DNA from: Aliarcobacter sp.
GTDB lineage: Bacteria; Campylobacterota; Campylobacteria; Campylobacterales; Arcobacteraceae
Length of the DNA: 64,000 nucleotides
Reading direction: 5' to 3'
Assembly: GCA_028688995.1 (NCBI GenBank)
Contig: JAQTXB010000001.1
Coordinates: forward strand, 124,001-188,000
A model generated the notes under the pieces. That model did no database searches and had not been told where the DNA came from. It saw only the letters and a program-made list of their open reading frames with translations. Made by a program: the position numbers and the translations under genes. Shown in pieces: positions 18,170-25,749 of the stretch (position 1 is the first letter of the stretch; every line of letters starts with the position of its first letter).

Positions 18170-20312
18170 GTTTTTATCAGCTTTTTTAGCACCTATTGCT
18201 TTTTTTACTTTCCCAACATTTGCTTCAAATGATTCAGTAACCTATACAGGTAATACTGGTATTTTAGAAACTCCAAATGCACGTATTATGCCTGATTGGT
18301 CTATGAGATTTTTTATATCTCAAGATAAACCATATACATATTATGGTTTTGCAGGAACTCCTTTACCATTTTTAGAATCAAACTTTCATATTAGCCAATT
18401 AGATGGAGTATCTGGATTTAGTGATAGTGCTGGATATGGTCAATATAAAGATAAAGCAATAAGTTTCAAACTTCTTTTAAAAAATGAAGATAAATATTCA
18501 CCTAGTGTTGTATTTGGTGGTGATGATATTTGGGGAACTGGACTATATACATCAAAATATATTGCTATGAGTAAAGAAATTAGCTACTTTGATTTTACTT
18601 TAGGATATGCAAAAGGAAGACTTGGAGGAGAAGTAGTAAAAAGTGTAAATACTACAAATAGTGGAAGTACGGATAATACTGCTTTTTCTTTTATGAGAGA
18701 TCTTAGTTGGGGAGGAGGAAAACCTTTTGGAAGTGTTCTTTTTAAAGCAACACCTGACTTATCACTTGTGGCAGAGTATTCACCAATAAATTATGCATAT
18801 GATAAAATAAATCCATTTTTAACTGGTGATAAATATGATTTACCAGATTCAAATATCAACTATGGATTAAAATACTCTATAAGCGATAACTCATCAATCA
18901 ATTTATCATATCAAAGAGGGAATCAAATCTCATTTGGATACATCTATCAATTTGGATTTTCAAGAACTGGATTATATGAACATGATCCCGATCCAAAATG
19001 GAAAGCAAATGAGAATGCAAAGAAAAGTTATGAAAACTTAAATGAAAAAGAACTAAGTGATAAACTCTCAAATGAAATTGCAGCAGAGAAAATGTCAAAT
19101 GTAAGAACTTCAGTAAATGAAAATAAAATCTGGGCAGAATTCGATAATGCAAAATATGATGAAGACCTAAAAGCAGTAGGTAGAACAATATCTACAATAG
19201 ATGAAGTTGCACCTGAAAACTATGATACTATTTATGCAACTTTAAAAATGCGTGATGTCCCGATGAAAACAGTAAAAGTAAATAGAAAAGAGTTCGATGC
19301 CTATGAAAATGAACAAGTAAGTAGTGACTACTTTAAAAATGCTGTTGTACTTACAAATAGTGTTGAAAAGATGGAAGAAGAGTTCAAAAATGGAAAAGAG
19401 GATATATATAAAACTGATATAGTTGGAACTGAAAAATTCTCTTATGGTTTATCACCTTCCCTTAACCATTATTTAAATGATAAAGAGAAACCTTATGCAT
19501 TAAAAGCCTCTGCATTTGTATATGCAAACTATGATATAGCTCCTGGTGTTTTTCTAAAAGCTAGAGTATTTCAGCCATTTTATAACACTATAAAAGACAT
19601 AAAAAATAAAGGCGGATTGGAAGATTCTGGAACTGAAGAGAATAAATTATCTATTAATTCAGGTATGTTGAAATACACTCAATACAATGATACACAATTA
19701 GCAAATTTAACTGTTGATTATCTATTTAGAGCTCCTTATGAAACATTAGGAAAAGTAGAAGTTGGATATTTAGGTCCTGCATTTATGGGAAGTGATTTAG
19801 AATGGTATAAATCCTTTTTTGATGATAGCTTTGGTTTAGGAGTACAATATCAATATCTATATAAAAGACCTGTAGATGATATGTTTAGTATATATGAAGA
19901 TTTGACTTACGAAGCAAAATTTGTAAATGCATATATGCTTTTATCTGACAAGTATAATATACACTTAGGAGTAAAAGCTGGTGAGTTTTTAGCTGGAGAT
20001 AGAGGTGTTAGAGTGGATTTAGCAAGAACTTATCGAGGCTTTACTGTAGGAGCATATGCAACAGTTACAAATAGTAATGAAGTTTTTACAAGTGAAGAAA
20101 ATAGAAATTATATAGATAAAGGTATATATATTAGTATGCCTATAGACACAATAAGTAAACAAAGTTTCAAAGGTAGTTTAAATTATAGTATTAGTCCTTG
20201 GACGAGAGACGTTGGACAGTTTGCTGGGGGTTCAATGAGCTTATATCCTATGAATAACACTGAAAACAATATACAACTTATGAAAAATAACATAAATAAA
20301 ATTCTAGAATAA
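18153..20312 (+). CDS. YjbH/GfcD-like outer-membrane capsule biogenesis protein
   Basis: 719 residues with a signal peptide (about 1-25, ending FPTFAS). The YjbH domain pattern begins with TGNTGILETPNARIMPDWSMR, then YYGFAGTPLPFLESNFHIS and the later SYSPIN/GLKYS strands. The rest is rich in amphipathic beta-strand and aromatic residues, as in an outer-membrane barrel. Homologues YjbH and GfcD act in exopolysaccharide or group-4 capsule export, but their exact role is not settled. There is no lipobox. It overlaps wzz by 17 bases. ATG at 18153 or 18156 are equally good starts. Confidence 0.83.
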   Translation: MMKKSKFLSAFLAPIAFFTFPTFASNDSVTYTGNTGILETPNARIMPDWSMRFFISQDKPYTYYGFAGTPLPFLESNFHISQLDGVSGFSDSAGYGQYKDKAISFKLLLKNEDKYSPSVVFGGDDIWGTGLYTSKYIAMSKEISYFDFTLGYAKGRLGGEVVKSVNTTNSGSTDNTAFSFMRDLSWGGGKPFGSVLFKATPDLSLVAEYSPINYAYDKINPFLTGDKYDLPDSNINYGLKYSISDNSSINLSYQRGNQISFGYIYQFGFSRTGLYEHDPDPKWKANENAKKSYENLNEKELSDKLSNEIAAEKMSNVRTSVNENKIWAEFDNAKYDEDLKAVGRTISTIDEVAPENYDTIYATLKMRDVPMKTVKVNRKEFDAYENEQVSSDYFKNAVVLTNSVEKMEEEFKNGKEDIYKTDIVGTEKFSYGLSPSLNHYLNDKEKPYALKASAFVYANYDIAPGVFLKARVFQPFYNTIKDIKNKGGLEDSGTEENKLSINSGMLKYTQYNDTQLANLTVDYLFRAPYETLGKVEVGYLGPAFMGSDLEWYKSFFDDSFGLGVQYQYLYKRPVDDMFSIYEDLTYEAKFVNAYMLLSDKYNIHLGVKAGEFLAGDRGVRVDLARTYRGFTVGAYATVTNSNEVFTSEENRNYIDKGIYISMPIDTISKQSFKGSLNYSISPWTRDVGQFAGGSMSLYPMNNTENNIQLMKNNINKILE

Positions 20313-20324
20313 TAATATTTATGA

Positions 20325-20330
20325 TATAAT
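20325..20330 (+). promoter_or_regulatory. Perfect -10 box for the GfcA/YjbE-like gene
   Basis: TATAAT, 32 bases before the ATG at 20362, lies in the 49-base gap after the YjbH gene. The ribosome binding site AAGGAA follows at about 20350-20355. With a strong terminator after the gene, this implies a separately and probably strongly expressed single-gene transcript. Confidence 0.6.
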
Positions 20331-20361
20331 CGAGACAAATCTGAAAAATAAGGAATCACTA

Positions 20362-20721
20362 ATGAAAAAATTATGTGCGATATTATTGACATTGTCTTTA
20401 GGAATAAGTTCTGCATTTGCTCAAGCAGCAGGTGCAGGTGCTGGTGCTGGTTCTAGCACAAGTGGAGGAGGAGCTGGAGCGTCAGGAGCTGGAGCGTCAG
20501 GAGCTGGAGCGTCAGGAGCTGGAGCTGGTGCAGCTGGAGCTGGAGCTGGTGCAGCTGGTGCTGGAGCGGCAGGTGCAGCGGCAGCTGGTGGAATTGGTAT
20601 AGGAGCGGCTGCTGCAGCTGTTGGTGTTGCAGCAGCCGCAGCTGTTGGTGTTGCAGTTGCAGCTTCATCTAATAATAACAGCTCATCAGGTACAAGTACA
20701 CCAACAACTCACTCACACTAA
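20362..20721 (+). CDS. Small secreted Gly/Ala/Ser-rich protein, GfcA/YjbE-like
   Basis: 119 residues. A clear Sec signal peptide (MKKLCAILLTLSLGISSAFA) is followed by an almost pure Gly/Ala/Ser low-complexity region with AGASG units, then hydrophobic Ala/Val stretches (GVAAAAAVGVAVAASS), and a Ser/Thr/His tail ending TPTTHSH. E. coli YjbE and GfcA share this architecture: signal, small-residue low-complexity core, VGVA-type hydrophobic patch and Thr-rich tail. They stand beside yjbH/gfcD exactly as here. The molecular role of that family is not established. The gene has its own -10 box and terminator. Resemblance is architectural, so homology is inferred. Confidence 0.75.
   Translation: MKKLCAILLTLSLGISSAFAQAAGAGAGAGSSTSGGGAGASGAGASGAGASGAGAGAAGAGAGAAGAGAAGAAAAGGIGIGAAAAAVGVAAAAAVGVAVAASSNNNSSSGTSTPTTHSH
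20469..20520 (+). repeat. In-frame 15-bp tandem repeat in the Gly/Ala-rich gene
   Basis: The unit GGAGCTGGAGCGTCA recurs with period 15 (GTCA at 20481, 20496 and 20511), encoding Gly-Ala-Gly-Ala-Ser. Three near-perfect copies are followed by degenerate GCTGGTGCA/GCTGGA units to about 20560. Because the period is a multiple of three, copy-number change would lengthen or shorten the protein without a frameshift. Confidence 0.85.
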
Positions 20722-20748
20722 AATTAGGGCTCTGCCCTAGTTTTATAT
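20720..20748 (+). terminator. Rho-independent terminator of the GfcA/YjbE-like gene
   Basis: An 11-bp stem AAAATTAGGGC / GCCCTAGTTTT with one G-T pair and a TCT loop, followed by TTTTATATT. It overlaps the stop codon. The next 209 bases (20749-20957) are A+T-rich and show no gene. Confidence 0.88.
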
Positions 20749-20957
20749 TAATTATTCTTATTTACAAATATTTTTTTACTTCAAAAAAAACTTTCTTTTC
20801 ACCAATTATAACTATAAACTTTATTAGTCAAAGAATATCTATCATATAAAAAGTTAAATGTATTTATAAATTTAAAAGATTCATAAAAAAAAGTTTAAAA
20901 TTAATTTTAAACTATAGAGTATAAATAGATTGTTTTGGATTAAGTTAGATTATAAAA

Positions 20958-21034
20958 TGGCACGCCTGGTAGGATTCGAACCCACAACCCACCGGGTCGA
21001 AACCGGTTATTCTATCCAGTTGAACTACAGACGC
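20958..21034 (-). tRNA. tRNA-Arg (anticodon UCG)
   Basis: Read on the minus strand, this is a 77-base cloverleaf. The acceptor GCGTCTG pairs with CAGGCGT, the D-arm is GTTCAACTGGATAGAAT, the anticodon stem is ACCGG/CCGGT with loop TTTCGAC giving anticodon TCG, the T-arm is GTGGG-TTCGAAT-CCTAC, and CCA is encoded. The first acceptor pair is G-U. UCG should read CGN arginine codons. Confidence 0.93.
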
Positions 21035-21051
21035 GCTTGTTCTTATAAAAA

Positions 21052-21078
21052 TAAGGCTGGAATAATACCACAGCCTTA
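21052..21078 (-). terminator. Terminator downstream of the mqnP-like gene
   Basis: On the minus strand, TAAGGCTG and CAGCCTTA form an 8-bp stem around an 11-base loop, followed by TTTTTAT. It separates the prenyltransferase gene from the tRNA gene downstream. Confidence 0.8.
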
Positions 21079-21091
21079 CTTAAAAAATTAA

Positions 21092-21952
21092 TTAAAAGAA
21101 AATATTGTCTAAAACTATCAATACAAAAAAGATGATTCCTAGGTAACCATTTACTGTAAAAAAGGCTTTATCAATCTTCTTGAAATCTTTATTTACTAAA
21201 TAGTGTTCATAAGATAACATTAATGCACTAAGAATTACGGCAAGATACGCAAAATATGAACTTTCTGAAGCAATAACAAATAAAAGCCAAAAAATCACAG
21301 TCAATGAATGAAAAATTTTTGAGATTTTCATTGTTTTTTCAACACCAAATTTTGAGGGAATTGAATGAAGTCCAAGTTTTCTATCAACTTCAATATCTTG
21401 TAAAGAGTAAAGTAAATCAAATCCAGCAACCCAAAACATAACTCCAAGACTTAATAAAACTGCCCAAAAAGGAATTGTCTCACTTACAGCTACAACTCCA
21501 GCAATTGGTGCTAGTCCCAAAGAAATACCCAAAATAACGTGGGCTAAATAAGAAAATCTTTTAAAGTAAGAGTATGAACCAATTACTATTAAAATTGGAA
21601 TTGATAAATATAAAGCTAAATCATTTACAAAATAGGCAACAAAGATAAATCCCAAAGCATTTAGAAGTACAAAGATAAACATAGAAGAGGCACTAATTCG
21701 CCCATCAACATTTGGTCTATTTATAGTTCGTGGATTCAAAGCATCTATATCTCTATCCATAAATCTATTAAATCCCATTGCAAAGTTTCTAGCAGTTAAT
21801 GCTGCTAAAACTCCCAAAACAAATAGTTTAAATCCAAACCAGCCATTAGCTGCTACTACCATCGCAATAAAGATAAAAGGAAGCGAAAAAATAGAGTGTT
21901 TGAACATAACCAGTTCATTAAAATCGTTTAGTTTTTTTATAAGCTTATTCAT
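21092..21952 (-). CDS. mqnP: UbiA-family prenyltransferase, probably menaquinone biosynthesis MqnP
   Basis: 286 residues from the ATG giving MNKLIKKLNDF, with eight or so membrane helices. The first prenyl-diphosphate site is NRFMDRDIDALNPRT (NxxxDxxxD). The second aspartate motif is SLQDIEVDRKLGLHSIPSKFG. In organisms that use the futalosine menaquinone route, such as Campylobacterota, this UbiA subclass prenylates the naphthoate ring. The reading frame stays open upstream to a GTG at 22057, but that extension is Asn/Lys-rich and overlaps the divergent lipoprotein gene, so I prefer the internal ATG although no clear ribosome binding site precedes it. UbiA itself is the main alternative. Confidence 0.82.
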   Translation of the reverse strand: MNKLIKKLNDFNELVMFKHSIFSLPFIFIAMVVAANGWFGFKLFVLGVLAALTARNFAMGFNRFMDRDIDALNPRTINRPNVDGRISASSMFIFVLLNALGFIFVAYFVNDLALYLSIPILIVIGSYSYFKRFSYLAHVILGISLGLAPIAGVVAVSETIPFWAVLLSLGVMFWVAGFDLLYSLQDIEVDRKLGLHSIPSKFGVEKTMKISKIFHSLTVIFWLLFVIASESSYFAYLAVILSALMLSYEHYLVNKDFKKIDKAFFTVNGYLGIIFFVLIVLDNIFF

Positions 21953-22037
21953 AAAAAGGATTGTATCTAAGATATTATTAAAAAAATTAGAATTAAACTT
22001 TTTCTCGTTATAATCAGTTTTATTTTTATTATGAAAG

Positions 22038-22247
22038 ATGTTAATGTTTAAAATCACCCTATTTATAAGTGCCCTACTTTTATCTCTTAGCTTTACAGCT
22101 TGTACTTCTAAAGCTCAAACAGATGTAACAAACTCTAATTCTCAAGATGTATCTAATCTTTTAAGAACTCTAATTCAAAAAGAAAAAGAGATAAATGACT
22201 TAAATCAAAAATTAGAAAATTGTAAAAATTCAAAAGTAAAATCATGA
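22038..22247 (+). CDS. Small lipoprotein of unknown function
   Basis: 69 residues. The signal peptide has a lipobox ending LSFTAC (Cys at about residue 22), so the mature part is a 48-residue outer- or inner-membrane-anchored peptide. The mature chain is polar and helical with a short coiled-coil stretch (NLLRTLIQKEKEINDLNQKL) and one more Cys near the end. I do not recognise the family. ATG 22038 or the in-frame ATG 22044 may be used. The stop overlaps the miaA start (ATGA), so it is probably the leader gene of the miaA transcript. Confidence 0.75.
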   Translation: MLMFKITLFISALLLSLSFTACTSKAQTDVTNSNSQDVSNLLRTLIQKEKEINDLNQKLENCKNSKVKS

Positions 22248-23119
22248 AAGAAATAGCAATAATTGGATCAACTGCTTCAGGAAAAACTGCCCTATCTTTA
22301 GACTTAGCTGCAAAAACAAACTCAATCATATTGTCACTTGATTCACTTTGTGTTTATAAAGAGATTGAAATAGCTTCTGCAAAACCAACGCTAAAAGAAA
22401 GAGGAAATATTATTCATTTTGGAATAGATGAAGTTTATCCAAATGAAGAGTTTGATGTGGTTAAATTTATTGAACTTTATAAAAAAGCAAAAGATTATAC
22501 TATTAATAATGACAAAAATCTAATTATTGTTGGAGGAACTGGTTTTTATTTGAAAGCTTTAATTGATGGTTTATCACAAGGTGTTGATTCAAAAATAAAA
22601 CTTGATATTCCCCAACAACAAGCTTATGAGCTTCTTTATTCAATAGATAAAGATTATATGCAAAAAATCGAAAAAAATGACAAATACAGAATTGAAAAAG
22701 CCTATGCTATTTATAAACAAACAGGTCTTAGCCCTACTTCTTATTTTGAAAAGAATCCTAAAATTGCTGTTGCTAAAGATTTAAAAATTTTTGAAATTCT
22801 TTGGGATAAAGAAGAGTTAAAAAATAGAATTACTCAACGAACAAAAATCATGGTAAATTCAGGACTTATTGATGAAGTTATATTTTTAGAAAAAAAATAC
22901 ACAAGAGAGCCAAATTGTATGGCTTCAATTGGAATTATTGAAACACTTGAATATTTAGATGGAAAACTTTCTAAACAAGAATTAGAAGAAAAAATATCTG
23001 CAAATACAGCAAAACTTGCAAAAAGACAGAATACCTTTAATAAGTCACAATTTTTGGATAAAACATCCAATATAATAGAAAACTTAAATTCAGATGTTAT
23101 TAAGTATTTTTCGTTATAA
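22244..23119 (+). CDS. miaA: tRNA dimethylallyltransferase
   Basis: This enzyme adds the isopentenyl group to A37 of tRNAs reading UNN codons. 291 residues. The P-loop IIGSTASGKTALS is near residue 6; DSLCVYKEIEIASAKPT and GGTGFYLKALIDGL follow, then the C-terminal KRQNTFNKSQF. It is slightly shorter than E. coli MiaA and uses DSLCVYK where many have DSxQVYR. It overlaps the lipoprotein gene by 4 bases. A TATAAT overlaps its stop codon and probably drives rpmE. Confidence 0.95.
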   Translation: MKEIAIIGSTASGKTALSLDLAAKTNSIILSLDSLCVYKEIEIASAKPTLKERGNIIHFGIDEVYPNEEFDVVKFIELYKKAKDYTINNDKNLIIVGGTGFYLKALIDGLSQGVDSKIKLDIPQQQAYELLYSIDKDYMQKIEKNDKYRIEKAYAIYKQTGLSPTSYFEKNPKIAVAKDLKIFEILWDKEELKNRITQRTKIMVNSGLIDEVIFLEKKYTREPNCMASIGIIETLEYLDGKLSKQELEEKISANTAKLAKRQNTFNKSQFLDKTSNIIENLNSDVIKYFSL

Positions 23120-23120
23120 T
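23115..23120 (+). promoter_or_regulatory. Candidate -10 box for rpmE
   Basis: TATAAT overlaps the miaA stop codon, 81 bases before the rpmE ATG. The leader contains CCCTAAAG...CTTGCACTAGACTCGACC and ends with AAGGATT before the ATG at 23201. A leader of this length might hold an L31 or translational control site, but I see no defined structure. Confidence 0.45.
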
Positions 23121-23200
23121 CCCGTCCCTAAAGAGTTTTTTAAAGGGCTTGCACTAGACTCGACCTTTTATCAAACATTAATTACATTAAGGATTATGGC

Positions 23201-23404
23201 ATGAAAAAAGATATTCATCCAGATTATAAAGTTTGTACAATTTCTTGTGCATGTGGTAACTCATTTGAAACAAAATCAAATGTTGAAACATTAAGAATAG
23301 ACATTTGTTCTTCTTGTCACCCATTCTTTACAGGTGAGCAAAAACTTGTTGATGCTGCTGGTAGAGTTGAGAAATTCAAAGCTAAATATAACATGGCTAA
23401 ATAG
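23201..23404 (+). CDS. rpmE: Ribosomal protein bL31, zinc-binding type
   Basis: 67 residues of the large ribosomal subunit. The Cys set C16, C18, C36 and C39 (CAC...CSSCHPF) marks the zinc-containing C+ paralogue rather than the zinc-free form induced under zinc starvation. The end [16 protein letters not shown] is diagnostic. AAGGATT precedes the ATG. It stands 9 bases before rsmI, so ribosome and rRNA modification genes share a transcript. Confidence 0.97.
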   Translation: MKKDIHPDYKVCTISCACGNSFETKSNVETLRIDICSSCHPFFTGEQKLVDAAGRVEKFKAKYNMAK

Positions 23405-23413
23405 TACAATATT

Positions 23414-24235
23414 ATGTTGTGCTTAGTTCCAACTCCAATAGGAAATCTTGAAGATATTTCAAAAAGGTCTTTAAGCGTCCTAATGGATGCGGAACTTATT
23501 TTTTGTGAAGATACAAGAGTAACAAAAAAACTTCTAAATCTTTTAGGTGAAAAAAACAACCTAGACTTTTCAAACAAAGAGTATAAATCTTTTCACTCAC
23601 ATAATGAAAATCAAATTTTACAATCTTTAACAAAAGAGACTTTTACTAAAAATGTTGTTTATGTAAGTGATGCAGGAATGCCTTGCGTTAGTGATCCTGG
23701 TGCTACACTTGTAGATTATTGCATAAAAAATAATATTGCTTATGATGTTTTGCCTGGTGCAAATGCAATTTTAACAGCATATGCAATGAGTGGATTTACT
23801 CATACAACTTTTTCATTTTATGGATTTTTAGACCATAAAGGAGCAAGTAGAGCATCAAAATTAAATGATGTTTTAAATGATGATAAGTTAGCAATTCTTT
23901 ACGAATCACCCCACAGACTTCTAAAATTACTTGAAGAATTAAGTATTAAAGATGCAAATAGAACAATATTTTTAGCAAAAGAGATAAGTAAATTACACCA
24001 AAAGACTTATAAAAACTCTGCATTAGCTCTATTTAATGAGTTTAAAGAGATAAATATTAGAGGTGAATGGGTTGTAATAGTTGAACCAAAAGAGACAGTT
24101 GGTTTTAACCTTGAACTAGATGACATACTCTCTTTAGATATTGCACCAAAAATTAAAGCTAAATTAGTAGCTAAGATGACTGGACAATCAATAAAAGAGG
24201 TTTATCAACAAATTTTAGATAGAATCCCCGAATGA
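23414..24235 (+). CDS. rsmI: 16S rRNA (cytidine-1402-2'-O)-methyltransferase
   Basis: 273 residues of the tetrapyrrole-methylase fold. The N-terminal LVPTPIGNLEDISKRSL, the FCEDTRVTKKLL segment, VSDAGMPCVSDPGATLV and VLPGANAILTAYAMSG together are diagnostic of RsmI. It methylates the ribose of C1402 in the decoding centre. The ATG is 9 bases after rpmE, and the stop overlaps the next methyltransferase gene by ATGA. Confidence 0.95.
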   Translation: MLCLVPTPIGNLEDISKRSLSVLMDAELIFCEDTRVTKKLLNLLGEKNNLDFSNKEYKSFHSHNENQILQSLTKETFTKNVVYVSDAGMPCVSDPGATLVDYCIKNNIAYDVLPGANAILTAYAMSGFTHTTFSFYGFLDHKGASRASKLNDVLNDDKLAILYESPHRLLKLLEELSIKDANRTIFLAKEISKLHQKTYKNSALALFNEFKEINIRGEWVVIVEPKETVGFNLELDDILSLDIAPKIKAKLVAKMTGQSIKEVYQQILDRIPE

Positions 24236-24921
24236 TAATATATGGAAAACAAATCGTACTTTACGTACTTGACAAACACCCGCATTTAATAGAAGAAGTT
24301 TTTCTTTCAAAAGAAATTGATAAAAAACTTTTTTCAAGATTTGCAAAACTTGACAAAAAAATCCACAAATTGGATAATCAAAAAGCTCAAGCATTAGCAA
24401 AAGGTGGAAACCATCAAGGTTTCTTTTTAAAATTAACACACTCAGAATATACAAATATCAAAGAATTCAAAAAAATGAATTTTATTTTGGTTCTTGATGG
24501 TGTTACAGATGTTGGAAATATTGGAGCAATTGCAAGAACTGCTTATTCTTTAGGAATTGAAGGGTTAATTGCTGCGGATATTAAAACAGTAAATGATTCA
24601 GGAATTTTAAGAACAAGTTCTGGAGCATTATTAGATTTACCCTTTATGGTTCACCCAAGATCTGCTGATTTAGCGAGTGAATTAATTGACTGTGGTTTTA
24701 CATTAATTGGTGCAACAATGGATGGCGTTGATTTAAAAAAATATGGCAAAATTGAAAAAACTGATAAAGTTGCCCTATTTTTAGGAAGTGAAGGAACTGG
24801 AATTTCTCCTAAAGTTGCTAAAAAACTTGACCTAAAAGTATCAATTGCTATGGAACATGAATTTGATTCATTAAATGTATCTGTTGCTGCTGGGATTTTA
24901 ATTTATAATCTAAAAAGATAA
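24232..24921 (+). CDS. rlmB: SpoU/TrmH-family RNA 2'-O-methyltransferase, RlmB-like
   Basis: 229 residues. The N-terminal L30e-like substrate-binding domain begins IIYGKQIVLYVLDKHPHLI. The SPOUT catalytic domain has the three motifs LDGVTDVGNIGAIARTA, LFLGSEGTGIS and MEHEFDSLNVSVAAGIL, which form the knotted SAM site. RlmB methylates G2251 of 23S rRNA; a tRNA target is possible for this superfamily. It is translationally coupled to rsmI by a 4-base overlap. Confidence 0.9.
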   Translation: MIIYGKQIVLYVLDKHPHLIEEVFLSKEIDKKLFSRFAKLDKKIHKLDNQKAQALAKGGNHQGFFLKLTHSEYTNIKEFKKMNFILVLDGVTDVGNIGAIARTAYSLGIEGLIAADIKTVNDSGILRTSSGALLDLPFMVHPRSADLASELIDCGFTLIGATMDGVDLKKYGKIEKTDKVALFLGSEGTGISPKVAKKLDLKVSIAMEHEFDSLNVSVAAGILIYNLKR

Positions 24922-24936
24922 AAGAAAGATAATACC

Positions 24937-25746
24937 GTGATAAGAAAACTGATTTTATTAGTTACATTAAGTGTAATGTTAAGTGCAAACTTAGATACAA
25001 AAATAAAAGACTTATTGGGAGCGAGTGATTACAACACTCACAAAAATCTAATTAACCATATTTTTAGTAACGAAGCAAACTTTTATACTAATAATCAGAT
25101 TAATTATACGCGGATTATTCAAGAATTAGACAATAATGGTGTATTGAAATTAAATCTGCCATCAACTCAAAATATTAGTATTACATTTAATATTAATAAT
25201 TATCCTAAAAAATCAATGAAAAATTTAACTGACATTTTAAAAACATTAGGACAACATACTTTTGTAACAACCGAAGAAATTACAGTTGATAATAGTTTAA
25301 AATGGACAATTCAAATTAAAACTGCAGCCGCCATGAGCCCTCTCAGATTATCTCAAGAGTTACAATCAATAAATTGCTCAATTGTAGATATCAAAAGAGA
25401 GGGAGACTATAATTGGAGTTATTCAATAGATACAAATAATTCTTCAATATATAGAGCAGAAGATTTAATTAATAATAAACAGTTATCTTTAAAAAAACCA
25501 TCTAAACCTTATATGATTAAAATAGCTGATGCAAAAGTTATCACAATAAAATCAGGAAGTGGTAATATTTGGTATCCAAATGTGGTTTTTTATGATAATG
25601 CTTTAAATATTATTGGAATTTATGATGAAAATAGTTTGCATAAAAGTTTAAAACTAGAAGTGCCTAATAATACAAAATATATCAAAATTGATGATTTTTA
25701 CACTCTTGCTAATATAAAGCAAGGATTAAACATTACTAAGGAGTAA
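24937..25746 (+). CDS. Secreted/periplasmic protein of unknown function
   Basis: 269 residues with a GTG start. A short signal peptide (MIRKLILLVTLSVMLSANLD) is followed by a soluble mixed alpha/beta protein without cysteine pairs; one Cys lies near residue 149. A helical N-terminal part carries repeated Asn-rich stretches, and a beta-rich C-terminal half includes SGSGNIWYPNVVFYDNALN. I do not recognise the family. It is 15 bases after the methyltransferase and 3 bases before the aminotransferase, so it is co-transcribed with both. It may be a lineage-specific envelope protein. Confidence 0.75.
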   Translation: MIRKLILLVTLSVMLSANLDTKIKDLLGASDYNTHKNLINHIFSNEANFYTNNQINYTRIIQELDNNGVLKLNLPSTQNISITFNINNYPKKSMKNLTDILKTLGQHTFVTTEEITVDNSLKWTIQIKTAAAMSPLRLSQELQSINCSIVDIKREGDYNWSYSIDTNNSSIYRAEDLINNKQLSLKKPSKPYMIKIADAKVITIKSGSGNIWYPNVVFYDNALNIIGIYDENSLHKSLKLEVPNNTKYIKIDDFYTLANIKQGLNITKE

Positions 25747-25749
25747 ATA

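Noticed and set aside
18898..19188. 96-residue minus-strand ORF inside the YjbH-like gene
   Set aside because: Antisense shadow with Leu/His/Phe-rich composition and no start signals.
20417..20668. Alternative-frame ORFs in the Gly/Ala-rich gene (Glu/Leu-rich plus frame and Leu/Gln-rich minus frame)
   Set aside because: The GfcA/YjbE-like frame alone has a signal peptide, ribosome binding site and terminator placement; the others are repeat artefacts.
21953..22057. N-terminal extension of the mqnP-like protein to the GTG at 22057
   Set aside because: The extra 35 residues are Asn/Lys-rich, unlike the family, and would overlap the divergent lipoprotein gene start.
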